DNA from: CAZFBR01 sp035353495 [NCBI: uncultured bacterium]
Lineage (GTDB): Bacteria > DAOPZR01
Length of the DNA: 30,883 bases
Direction: 5' to 3'
Assembly (NCBI GenBank): GCA_964517215.1
Contig: CAZFBR010000008.1
Location: forward strand, 1 to 30,883
Under the pieces are notes generated by a model. The model ran no database searches, had not been told where the DNA came from, and saw nothing but the letters and a program-made list of their open reading frames with translations. A program made the position numbers and the translations under genes. Of this stretch, positions 22,336-29,565 are shown piece after piece; within the stretch, counting starts at the first letter, position 1, and each line of letters opens with the position of its first letter.

Positions 22336-24095
22336 TGCTGCCGGCAGTGGCCGCCGTCGGGCGCCGGACTGTGCCTTCGGCGGTATGGTGCGAGGCGGCG
22401 GTGCTCGCCGGCCTGTGGGCGTCGTGTGAGATCGTCGTGGGCAGTTTTCTGCATAATCTGAACTTCCCGCTCTGCGGGCATATCATGACCGGGATCGCCA
22501 TCATTATCATGGCGGCGGGGCACGGCCTGCGCCCGCGGCCGGGCGTGCTGTGGCGCGCGGGCCTGCTTTGCGCGGTGATGAAGTCGGTCTCGCCGAGCGC
22601 GGCGATACTGCCGCCGATGATCGCCATTTTCATGGAAGGGGTGCTGATGGAACTGGGCGTGCGCCTGCTGCGCGCGCGGCTGCCGGGGTACCTGCTGGGC
22701 GGCGGCCTGGCGATGAGTTGGACGCTGCTGCACAAGGTGGGCGGCCTGCTGATTCACTACGGGTTCGGGGTCGCTGAACTGTACGTGCAGCTGTACCGAT
22801 ATGCCGAGAAGCAGCTGGGCGTGACCTTTGGCGGGCCGTGGGTCCCGATCCTGCTGATCTGGCTGCTGCTGCTGCTGCTGGGCGCGGCGGCGGCGGTGAT
22901 CGGCTGGACGGTGGCGCGGCGGGCGGCCGCCCTCGAGCGGCTGCCGCTGCCTGAGGATGGCGAAATCGCGCTGCCGGCACTGCCGGTGCCTGCGGCCGCA
23001 TCGACCGCACAGCAGTTTTCGTTATGGTTGCTTGCCGCCGGTGTGGCCGTGGTGGCGGTGGGGCCGTACGCCGTCAGCGGGCTGTCGCTGGGGTGGGCGG
23101 CAGCGCTGGTGGCGGGACTGCTGGCGCTGTGCCGGGTGCGCTACCCGCAGATGTTCGACCGGCTCAAACGGCCCGGCTTCTGGTTCGGGCTGCTGGCGAT
23201 GTCGCTGCTGGCGGGGCTTTTCCTGGGCGGCGGCACGGCCGGGACGCTGAGCCTGCCGGGACTCATGCGCGGCGGCGAGATGTGCCTGCGGGCGGTGCTG
23301 ATGGTGGCGGGGTTTGCCGTGATCAGCGTGGAGCTGGCCAACCCGCGCGTGCGCCGCTGGCTGATCCGCCGCGGTGCCGCGACCTTCATGACCATGCTGG
23401 AGGCGGCGTTCAGTATCCTGCCGCTGGTCATTGCCGTGCTGCCGGCGCCGCGCCTGCTGCTGTGCCATCCCGTGCGGTCGATGATCGAGCTGCTGCGGCG
23501 CACCGACGGGTGGCTGGAGCATTTGCGGCGCACGATCGGCGGCCGGGTGCACATCATCGCCGGGGCCGCAAATGCCGGCAAGACCACGCTGCTGCAGGCG
23601 GTGATCGACGAACTGCGCTGCCGGCAGGTGCCGCTGGCCGGCGTGGTGTCGCCCGGCCTGCTGGCCGACGGCGTCAAGACCGGCTTTGCGGTGGTGAATA
23701 TCGCCGACGGCACGCGGGCGGCGTTGTGCCGCCGCGACGGCGATCCTGCCTGGCCGGGGATCGGGGCGTATCGCTTTGATCCGCGCGGGCTGGCCTTCGG
23801 CCGGGCGGCGCTGTCGCCCGCGGCGGTTGCGGCAGCAGCGGTGGTGGCAATCGACGAGGTCGGGCGCTGGGAACTTGACGGCGGCGGCTGGGCGGAGGCG
23901 CTGACCCGGCTGACGGCGGAATATGACGGGGTGCTGCTGCTGGCGATCCGCGAGAGCTTCGTTGCGGAGATCGTCGCCCGCTGGCAATTGTCGGTCGCGC
24001 GGGTATGGACGGTACCGGGTGCCGATGCGGCTGCAATCGCCCGGACGATTGCCGAGGGTATAGCCGGCGAAAGCGCGGCCGTGCCGGCCGCTTGA
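22335..24095 (+). CDS. Polytopic membrane protein fused to a THEP1-type NTPase
   Basis: A 586-residue fusion. Residues 15-160 are a compact set of four to five helices containing 'GSFLHNLNFPLCGHIMTGI' and 'MKSVSPSAAILPPMIAIFMEG', which remind me of ECF-transporter substrate-binding (S) components. Residues 170-380 hold more helices; a stretch with 'RVRYPQMFDRLKRPGFW' and 'ELANPRVRRWLIRRG' resembles an ECF T component. Residues 405-586 are a P-loop NTPase of the THEP1 (NTPase_1) family: Walker A G410-A-A-N-A-G-K416-T-T with 'AGVVSP' following, and Walker B 'VVAIDEVGRWE' with D507-E508. It lacks the ABC signature LSGGQ. Together these suggest an inner-membrane transporter in one chain; the S/T comparison is tentative, the NTPase call is good. 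Start coupled to xdhC. Confidence 0.8.
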   Translation: MLPAVAAVGRRTVPSAVWCEAAVLAGLWASCEIVVGSFLHNLNFPLCGHIMTGIAIIIMAAGHGLRPRPGVLWRAGLLCAVMKSVSPSAAILPPMIAIFMEGVLMELGVRLLRARLPGYLLGGGLAMSWTLLHKVGGLLIHYGFGVAELYVQLYRYAEKQLGVTFGGPWVPILLIWLLLLLLGAAAAVIGWTVARRAAALERLPLPEDGEIALPALPVPAAASTAQQFSLWLLAAGVAVVAVGPYAVSGLSLGWAAALVAGLLALCRVRYPQMFDRLKRPGFWFGLLAMSLLAGLFLGGGTAGTLSLPGLMRGGEMCLRAVLMVAGFAVISVELANPRVRRWLIRRGAATFMTMLEAAFSILPLVIAVLPAPRLLLCHPVRSMIELLRRTDGWLEHLRRTIGGRVHIIAGAANAGKTTLLQAVIDELRCRQVPLAGVVSPGLLADGVKTGFAVVNIADGTRAALCRRDGDPAWPGIGAYRFDPRGLAFGRAALSPAAVAAAAVVAIDEVGRWELDGGGWAEALTRLTAEYDGVLLLAIRESFVAEIVARWQLSVARVWTVPGADAAAIARTIAEGIAGESAAVPAA

Positions 24096-24119
24096 TGACC
24101 GGCAGCGCAGTGTTATAAT
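24092..24119 (+). promoter_or_regulatory. Orphan promoter-like sequence with extended -10
   Basis: TTGATG (24092-24097), a 16-base spacer and a perfect TATAAT (24114-24119) preceded by TG (TGTTATAAT). It points into the 3' end of the opposite-strand glutamate synthase genes. No ordinary gene follows; two overlapping mini-ORFs (24145-24165 and 24165-24212) are present, without a well-spaced ribosome site. Confidence 0.4.
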
Positions 24120-24205
24120 CGGGAACGGCGGCAGCATAAAGGAAATGGAAAACCGGATTCTCTGATGTCGCGACACCCAAAAGCCAACTTGAATATCTGG
24201 GGGAA

Positions 24206-24940
24206 TCAGTAGGCGTATAAACTGCCGTAGGGACGGGTGCTGGTTGGGGCGTACTTGACGAACTCGCCCGGCGTGATGTCGCGCACCGGCAGCGTGAAGT
24301 TAGCGCCAAACCGGGCGATGGCATCGTGCAGGCGGTCCCGGTCGGCAGCGTCGAGCGGCACGACGCCGACCTCGCGGCCCAGCTGCCAGTCGGCCACGCG
24401 GCCGCGCAGGTAGATGACGCCGCCGTGCATGCCGGTGCCGATATGGTGCGCGGTGATCTTTTCCCGGTTGCGGTTGAGCACGATGATCACGCCGCCGGCG
24501 AGGTATTCCCCAAGGTAATCGTGGCCGACCCCGCCGACCACCAGCGTAGGCACGAATTCCTGATAAGCCTTCATGTGCACGCCGACCCGGTAGCCGACAT
24601 CGTCGCGGACAAAAATCTCGCCGCCGCGCATGGCATAACCGAGCAGATCGCCCGACGCGCCGTGCACGATGATCCGGCCGTTGCTCATGGTGTTGCCGGT
24701 CATGTCCTGCACATTGTTGTGCACGGTGATCTGCGGACCGTCCATGAACACGCCGAGATCGTTTCCGGGCACGCCGTGGAGCGCAAGCTGCACGGATGCG
24801 GGCAGGCCGGCGGCGATATACCGCTGGCCCAGCACCCGGCGCACGGCGATCGAGGTTACCCCTTCCGCCACCAGCGTGCGGAGCTCGCGGTTGAGCGCGG
24901 TATGGTCGAGGCCGGCAGCGTCGATGGTGACGGTCCTCAT
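24206..24940 (-). CDS. Glutamate synthase GXGXG-domain subunit (GltB3-type)
   Basis: A 244-residue protein with the right-handed beta-helix GXGXG domain that in large GltB forms the C-terminus and couples the two active sites structurally. The repeats are visible as 'GVPGNDLGVFMDGPQITVHNNVQDMTGNTMSNGRIIVHGASGDLLGYAMRGGEIFVRDDVGYRVG' followed by 'GHDYLGEYLAGGVIIVLN' and 'GTGMHGGVIYLRG'. It has no catalytic residues of its own. In archaeal-type glutamate synthases this domain is a separate gene (COG0070). It is the last gene of the five-gene cluster; its ATG overlaps the stop of the FAD subunit gene (ATGA). The same domain type occurs in formylmethanofuran dehydrogenase subunit C, but the neighbours decide for glutamate synthase. 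Confidence 0.92.
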   Translation of the reverse strand: MRTVTIDAAGLDHTALNRELRTLVAEGVTSIAVRRVLGQRYIAAGLPASVQLALHGVPGNDLGVFMDGPQITVHNNVQDMTGNTMSNGRIIVHGASGDLLGYAMRGGEIFVRDDVGYRVGVHMKAYQEFVPTLVVGGVGHDYLGEYLAGGVIIVLNRNREKITAHHIGTGMHGGVIYLRGRVADWQLGREVGVVPLDAADRDRLHDAIARFGANFTLPVRDITPGEFVKYAPTSTRPYGSLYAY

Positions 24941-26256
24941 ACTTCGGTCGGCTCCACTTCCCGCGAACGGAATTCCTTCGGCACATAGATATAGCCGAAT
25001 TCGTCGCGCAGCAGGTCGTGCTTGAACGGTTCGACGCAGATGCCGTCGCTCATGATGCCGGTGATGATGCCCGCCCGGTCGATATCGCCGACGAGGATGG
25101 CGCCGACGATTTTGCCGTCGCGGAGGATGATCTTCTTGTAGGTGCCGCGCTGCGGTTCAGCCGGGACCAGTTCCTCGACGCCCGCGCCGGCCGGCAGGGT
25201 GGAAAGCCCGAGCGTGATCAGCGGCATTCCGAAGACCGATACTGAATTGAGCAGGAATCCGCCGGCATAGGCGGCGGTGCCGCCGGCCATGACGGTGCCG
25301 GCGACGGTTCCCTGGCGGAAAGCGATCGGCCAGACCGGCAGCGGCCGCCGCTCGCCGGCAAGCAGGTCCATGGCGGCGGCGCAGTCGCCGGCGGCGAAGA
25401 TATCCCGCTGCGAGGTGCGCTGCTGCTCGTCGACCAGGATGCCCCGGGCGGTCCTGAGTTTTGCCCCGGCGGCCAGCGCCAGGTCGGGGACGACACCGAT
25501 GGCGCAGACGACGAGATCGGCAGGCAGTTCCGTGCCGCTCTGCAGCACGCACTGGGTGGCGGTGATCCGCGCCACGCTGTCGCCCAGCAGCAGGGTCGCG
25601 TGCCGCCGCAGCTGCTCCGTGACCATCGTTCCGCTCGCGGCGTCGAGCACGGCGGCGAACGGGCGCTCCTGCAGTTCGACGATCGTCACCTGCGCGCCGA
25701 GGCCGGCGAGATATTCCGCCGCCTTGATGCCGATCATGCCGCAGCCGATAATGACGGCGCGGCAGCCGCGGCGCACCGCCTGCTGGATGCGCTGCGCGTC
25801 GGCGAGCGTCGTCAGGGTATGGACCTGCGGCAGGTCGAGCCCGGGGATGGGCGGCCGCACCGGCGTGCCGCCGACCGCCAGCAGCAGCCTGGTATAGCGG
25901 AAGACCCGGCGCCCGGCGGCAACGGTTTTCGCCTGCGGATCGATCCGGTCGGCGGTCGCATGCACCAGGGTGACCCGGTGCCTGCGGTAGAACGCCGCGT
26001 CGCGATAGGCGAGCGCCTGCGGTTTGTCATGCTGATGGATGATGAACGGGCGCGAATAGGCGTTCCCGGCTTCGCGGCTGATAACCGTAACCGGCACGGC
26101 GGCATCCTGCCGGCGGATCGCCTCGATGGCGGCGATCCCCGCGGCGGAATTGCCGATGATAACGATTCCGGCGCTCCCGTCGGATTTGTTGGTGCGCGGT
26201 GACGGCGGTGAAACCCGCGGGCGTGTGCCGGTGGCGGCGGGACGGCGGTTCGGCAT
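24937..26256 (-). CDS. FAD-dependent NAD(P)/FAD oxidoreductase of the glutamate synthase cluster
   Basis: A 439-residue two-dinucleotide-fold flavoprotein. Residues 30-45 hold the FAD motif 'IVIIGNSAAGIAAIEAIR', then 'YSRPFIIHQ' and 'LLLAVGGTPVRPPIPG'. The NAD(P) fold follows as 'RAVIIGCGMIGIKAAEYLAGLGAQVTIVE', and the second FAD motif is 'QRDIFAAGDCAAAMDL'. This is the pyridine nucleotide-disulfide (NirB/rubredoxin reductase-like) family without a redox cysteine pair. In the cluster it should pass electrons between a pyridine nucleotide or ferredoxin and the Fe-S subunits. The first 28 residues are a basic, proline-rich tail of uncertain reality. It lies two bases after the ferredoxin gene and overlaps the GXGXG gene. 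Confidence 0.9.
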   Translation of the reverse strand: MPNRRPAATGTRPRVSPPSPRTNKSDGSAGIVIIGNSAAGIAAIEAIRRQDAAVPVTVISREAGNAYSRPFIIHQHDKPQALAYRDAAFYRRHRVTLVHATADRIDPQAKTVAAGRRVFRYTRLLLAVGGTPVRPPIPGLDLPQVHTLTTLADAQRIQQAVRRGCRAVIIGCGMIGIKAAEYLAGLGAQVTIVELQERPFAAVLDAASGTMVTEQLRRHATLLLGDSVARITATQCVLQSGTELPADLVVCAIGVVPDLALAAGAKLRTARGILVDEQQRTSQRDIFAAGDCAAAMDLLAGERRPLPVWPIAFRQGTVAGTVMAGGTAAYAGGFLLNSVSVFGMPLITLGLSTLPAGAGVEELVPAEPQRGTYKKIILRDGKIVGAILVGDIDRAGIITGIMSDGICVEPFKHDLLRDEFGYIYVPKEFRSREVEPTEV

Positions 26257-26258
26257 GG

Positions 26259-26753
26259 TCAGCGTCTGCGCCCTTTCCCGGCTTTGGTGCCGGCACCGGC
26301 AGCCGGCGCTGGCACGGTCGCGTGGCAGTAGACCAGCGCTTCATTGGGACAGGCGGCGACGCAGGCGGGCTCGTCGCGGTCGGGGCAGAGATCGCACTTG
26401 GCGGCGACCGTCTGCCCGGTTGTGTCGCGGCGGATGACTCCGAAAGGGCAGACCATGACGCACATCCAGCAACCCGCGCACTTGTCGGTATTGCACAGCA
26501 CATGCCCGTCGGCGTCGCGCTGCATGGCGCCGGAACTGCAGGCGGCGAGGCAGGGCGCCTCGCTGCAGTGGCGGCATTGCAGGGCGAATGACCCGATCCC
26601 CTTCTGCTCGACCACCAGCCGCGGCAGCGCCTGCGGAAACTCTTCCTTGTACGCTTTCAGTATCTTCTTCGACCGTGAGTGCTCGGTCAGGCAGTGAATC
26701 TCGCACAGGCGGCAGGCCATGCAGTATTCTTCGCGGAAGAAGATCTTCTTCAC
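26259..26753 (-). CDS. Four-cluster [4Fe-4S] ferredoxin subunit (HycB/DmsB type)
   Basis: A 164-residue polyferredoxin with four cysteine groups: C11-M-A-C-R-L-C-E-I-H-C21, then 'CRHCSEAPCLAAC', 'CAGCWMCVMVCP' and 'CDLCPDRDEPACVAACP'. This arrangement is that of electron-transfer subunits holding four [4Fe-4S] clusters. It should wire the FAD subunit to the FMN synthase subunit. I chose the GTG at 26753, which overlaps the stop of the FMN subunit (GTGA), giving the natural start MKKIFFREEYC directly before the first cluster. The tail after the last cluster is Ala/Gly/Lys-rich and probably flexible. Fe-S subunits of this size in a glutamate synthase cluster are known from archaeal-type systems. 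Confidence 0.92.
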   Translation of the reverse strand: MKKIFFREEYCMACRLCEIHCLTEHSRSKKILKAYKEEFPQALPRLVVEQKGIGSFALQCRHCSEAPCLAACSSGAMQRDADGHVLCNTDKCAGCWMCVMVCPFGVIRRDTTGQTVAAKCDLCPDRDEPACVAACPNEALVYCHATVPAPAAGAGTKAGKGRRR

Positions 26754-28270
26754 AGTGATTCTCCCGCCTGCTTGACGTCGAGCAGCTTCAGTTCGTGTTC
26801 GTGCAGGTCGAATCCGCGCAGGCGCAGGCGGTTGCCGCGCACCGACTCGATGGCGTTGATCCCCAGCCCGCCGAGCAGTTCTTGGATCTCGTGGCTCCAG
26901 GCGCGGACGAGATTGACCAGCCGCCGGGTGGCGATGTCCGGATTGAGCCGCTTGACCAGGTACGGGTCCTGCGTGGCGATCCCCCAGTTGCACTTGCCGC
27001 TGTAGCATTTCTGGCACTGATGGCAGCCCATGGCGGCGAGCGCGGCGGAGCCGAGATAGACCGCATCGGCGCCGAGGGCGATGGCCTTGAGCACGTCGGC
27101 GGCGTTGGTGAAACCGCCGGCGGCAACAACGGAAACGCGGCTGCGGATGCCTTCTTCCCGCAGGCGGGCGTCGACCGCGGCGAGCGCGAGCTCGATGGGA
27201 ATGCCGACATTGTCGCGCGTGCGGGTGGGCGCGGCGCCGGTGCCGCCGCGCACGCCGTCGATGGCGATGATGTCCGCGCCGGCTCTGGCGATGCCCGAGG
27301 CGATGGCAGCGGAATTGTGCACCGCGGCGATCTTGACGCTGATCGGCTTGGCATGCCCGGTCGCTTCCTTGAGCGCGCCGATGAGCTGCGCCAGTTCCTC
27401 GATCGAATAGATGTCGTGGTGCGGCGCGGGGGAAATGGCGTCGCTGCCGACGGGGATCATGCGCGTGCGCGAAATGTCCTCCGTCACCTTCTTGCCCGGC
27501 AGGTGCCCGCCGATGCCCGGCTTGGCGCCCTGGCCGACCTTGATCTCGATGGCCGCCCCGGCGTTGAGGTACTCGGTGGTGACCCCGAACCGTCCCGAGG
27601 CGACCTGGACGATGGTGCTGGCCGCGTACGGATAAAGCGAGCGGTGCAGCCCGCCCTCGCCGGTGTTGCAGTAGGTGCCGAGCTCCTGCGCTGCCTGCGC
27701 CAGGGCGCGGCAGGCATTGAGCGAAATGGCGCCGTAGCTCATGGCGCCGAACATGATCGGCGTCCTGAGCTGCAGCTGCGGGCGGATGACGGTCGTCGCC
27801 CGGTAGGTGCTGCGCTCGCGCACGAATTCGATGCGCGACGGCTTGCTGCCGAGGTAGGTGCGCAGCTCCATCGGCTCGCGCAGCGGGTCGATCGAGGGGT
27901 TGGTCACCTGCGCGGCGTCGATCAGCAGGTGGTCCCAGATAATCTTGAAGTTGCGGTCGGTCCCCATGGCGGTGAGCAGCACGCCGCCGGTCTCCGCCTG
28001 CTTCCAGATGTTCTTGAGCGTGCGGGTCGACCAGTTGTTCTCGCCGCGCACCTGCAGCTCGTTCTTGTCGATGGTGATCGCCTGGGTCGGGCAGAGCGTG
28101 GCGCAGCGCAGGCAGGAAACGCACTTGCTGCTGTCGGATTCGACCGTGCCGGTGTCCGCGTCGGTGCTGTGCACCTCGAACGCGCACTGGCGCACGCACA
28201 CCTCGCAGTTGATGCAGCGCGCCGCATCGCGCTTCACCTGGTAGTCGGAGAAGAGCATGCCCTTTTTCAC
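26750..28270 (-). CDS. Glutamate synthase FMN-binding synthase subunit with N-terminal ferredoxin domain (GltB2-type)
   Basis: The synthase subunit (506 residues) reduces 2-iminoglutarate, formed from 2-oxoglutarate and channelled ammonia, to glutamate. A double [4Fe-4S] ferredoxin domain comes first: C19-x2-C22-x2-C25-x3-C29 and C50-x2-C53-x2-C56-x3-C60. The FMN barrel follows: 'PIMFGAMSYGAISLNA', 'YCNTGEGGLHRSLYP', 'QVASGRFGVTTEYLNAGAAIEIKVGQGAKPGIGGHLPG', 'VKIAAVHNSAAIASGIARAGADIIAIDG', 'GGTGAAPTRTRDNVGIP'. The C-terminal cysteine group C416, C419, C422, C427, before 'NWGIATQDP', binds the Fe-S cluster of the family. The start is GTG 28270 (overlaps the previous stop) or ATG 28258. The N-terminal ferredoxin domain marks the archaeal-type form. 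Confidence 0.95.
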   Translation of the reverse strand: MKKGMLFSDYQVKRDAARCINCEVCVRQCAFEVHSTDADTGTVESDSSKCVSCLRCATLCPTQAITIDKNELQVRGENNWSTRTLKNIWKQAETGGVLLTAMGTDRNFKIIWDHLLIDAAQVTNPSIDPLREPMELRTYLGSKPSRIEFVRERSTYRATTVIRPQLQLRTPIMFGAMSYGAISLNACRALAQAAQELGTYCNTGEGGLHRSLYPYAASTIVQVASGRFGVTTEYLNAGAAIEIKVGQGAKPGIGGHLPGKKVTEDISRTRMIPVGSDAISPAPHHDIYSIEELAQLIGALKEATGHAKPISVKIAAVHNSAAIASGIARAGADIIAIDGVRGGTGAAPTRTRDNVGIPIELALAAVDARLREEGIRSRVSVVAAGGFTNAADVLKAIALGADAVYLGSAALAAMGCHQCQKCYSGKCNWGIATQDPYLVKRLNPDIATRRLVNLVRAWSHEIQELLGGLGINAIESVRGNRLRLRGFDLHEHELKLLDVKQAGESL

Positions 28271-29349
28271 CGGACAGCCGCCGCCGCCCGCGCCGCCGGG
28301 GTAAAGCCGCCGATGGCGAGTTCGCCGGCATGCGGGGAAAAGACCGTTTCCGGTTCCGCGCAGACGCGGCGGATGGCGGATTCCTCGCTGGCGAGGAAGA
28401 AGCGGCCGCCGCCGCGGGCGGCGACCAGCGGGCGCAGCTTGACCCGGTCGGTAAACCCGATCATGTGCGTGCCGGTGCCGATGATGATGGCCGACGGCCC
28501 GTTGATCAGCGCGCTGCCGTAGATCATGCGCAGCTGCCGGTAGAGTTCCTGCTCCGCCGGCGGCATGCGCTCGATCTCCTCCCACAGCGGCGGGCAGAGC
28601 GCCTTGTAGGCGAGTTCGACCGGCAGCTTGTGCTGGCGCAGCAGCAGGTCGAAGAGGTAGAGGATCGCCTCGGAGTCGGTGCGCAGGGCGAGGACATAGC
28701 CGAATTCCTCAAGATAGCGCTTGTTGGTGCCGTACGAGGAGATTTCACCGTTGTGCACCAGCGAGAAGTCGAGGAGGCCGAAGGGGTGCGCGCCCGCCCA
28801 CCAGCCCGGGGTATTGGTCGGGAAGCGGTCGTGCGCAGTCCAGCAGTAGCCGTCGTACTTTTCCAGGTAGTAGAACCGGCCGATGTCCGCCGCATAGCCG
28901 ACGCCCTTGAAGATGCCCATGTTCTTGCCGCAGGAAACGATATAGGCGCCGAAGGCGGCGGCATTGATTGCCATCACCGCGCGCGTGACGATATCCTCTT
29001 CGGTCAGTTCGTAAAACTGCTTGCGGATGCTGCGCTTGACCTGCAGAAAATAGCGCCAGAGCAGCGGGCGGTTGCTGATTTCCTTCATTTCCCGGGTCGG
29101 GATGGGCTCGCTGTCACGCACTTCAAAGTCGTGGTGGATGCGGGCCTCGGCGCGCGCCTGCGCCTCCTCGGATGAGTACATGACATGGAAACAGAAATCG
29201 TCGGCATGCTCGGGATAGATGCCGTAGCCGGCGAAGCCGCCGCCGAGCCCGTTGGCGCGCAGGGCCATCATGGCGATGCAGTTGATGATGTCATCGCCGG
29301 CAAAGCGCCTGCCCTGTTCGTCAATGATGCCTGCAATTGAACAACCCAT
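28267..29349 (-). CDS. Glutamate synthase glutamine amidotransferase subunit (GltB1-type)
   Basis: A 360-residue class II (Ntn-type) glutaminase that releases ammonia from glutamine for the FMN subunit. The nucleophile is C3 in 'MGCSIAGI', to be exposed by N-terminal trimming. Substrate-binding motifs follow: 'RFPTNTPGWWAGAHPFG' with the RxxTNT signature, 'FSLVHNGEISSYGTNKRYLEEFGY', 'RTDSEAILYLFDLLLR' and 'AIIIGTGTHMIGFTDRVKLRPLV'. I chose the ATG at 29349, which has GGGAG five bases upstream and puts cysteine third, rather than an in-frame GTG four codons upstream. It is the first gene of the five-gene cluster, which is coupled throughout by overlaps or two-base gaps. The stop overlaps the next GTG. 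Confidence 0.94.
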   Translation of the reverse strand: MGCSIAGIIDEQGRRFAGDDIINCIAMMALRANGLGGGFAGYGIYPEHADDFCFHVMYSSEEAQARAEARIHHDFEVRDSEPIPTREMKEISNRPLLWRYFLQVKRSIRKQFYELTEEDIVTRAVMAINAAAFGAYIVSCGKNMGIFKGVGYAADIGRFYYLEKYDGYCWTAHDRFPTNTPGWWAGAHPFGLLDFSLVHNGEISSYGTNKRYLEEFGYVLALRTDSEAILYLFDLLLRQHKLPVELAYKALCPPLWEEIERMPPAEQELYRQLRMIYGSALINGPSAIIIGTGTHMIGFTDRVKLRPLVAARGGGRFFLASEESAIRRVCAEPETVFSPHAGELAIGGFTPAARAAAAVR

Positions 29350-29402
29350 AGTTGCTCCCACGCCGGCCGCAGCGGCTGTCGACCGTATCAGTAACGAATG
29401 CC

Positions 29403-29431
29403 ATTTTACCTTTTGTTGCGCCAGTCTGCAA
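29403..29431 (-). promoter_or_regulatory. Possible promoter of the glutamate synthase cluster
   Basis: On the minus strand, TTGCAG (29431-29426), a 17-base spacer and TAAAAT (29408-29403) lie about 55 bases before the first ATG. The -10 is good, the -35 weak. Farther upstream, GTTCT-N5-AGAAC (29477-29491) is a small inverted repeat that could be an operator. The remaining 216-base gap after pyrG shows no terminator or gene. Confidence 0.35.
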
Positions 29432-29565
29432 CAGGTTCTCGTCGGTATCGGTAATCGACGCCGTCCAGTCCGATATGTTCTAGCACAGAACAGTCAACAG
29501 AATCCGCTGAATTGCCATAACGCACGGATGGCGAACAAACGATCAGAATATGTCGTGCATCCCAA

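Noticed and set aside
24145-24193. Selenocysteine (TGA) read-through in the mini-ORF at 24145
   Set aside because: The TGA at 24163 is followed by TGT and a short palindrome, but the frame is tiny, the hairpin is too small for a bacterial SECIS, and there is no family match. An ordinary stop is far more likely.
29477-29491. LexA-type SOS box before the glutamate synthase cluster
   Set aside because: GTTCT-N5-AGAAC does not match the CTGT-N8-ACAG or GAAC-N4-GTTC forms, and the downstream genes have no SOS role; kept only as a small possible operator.
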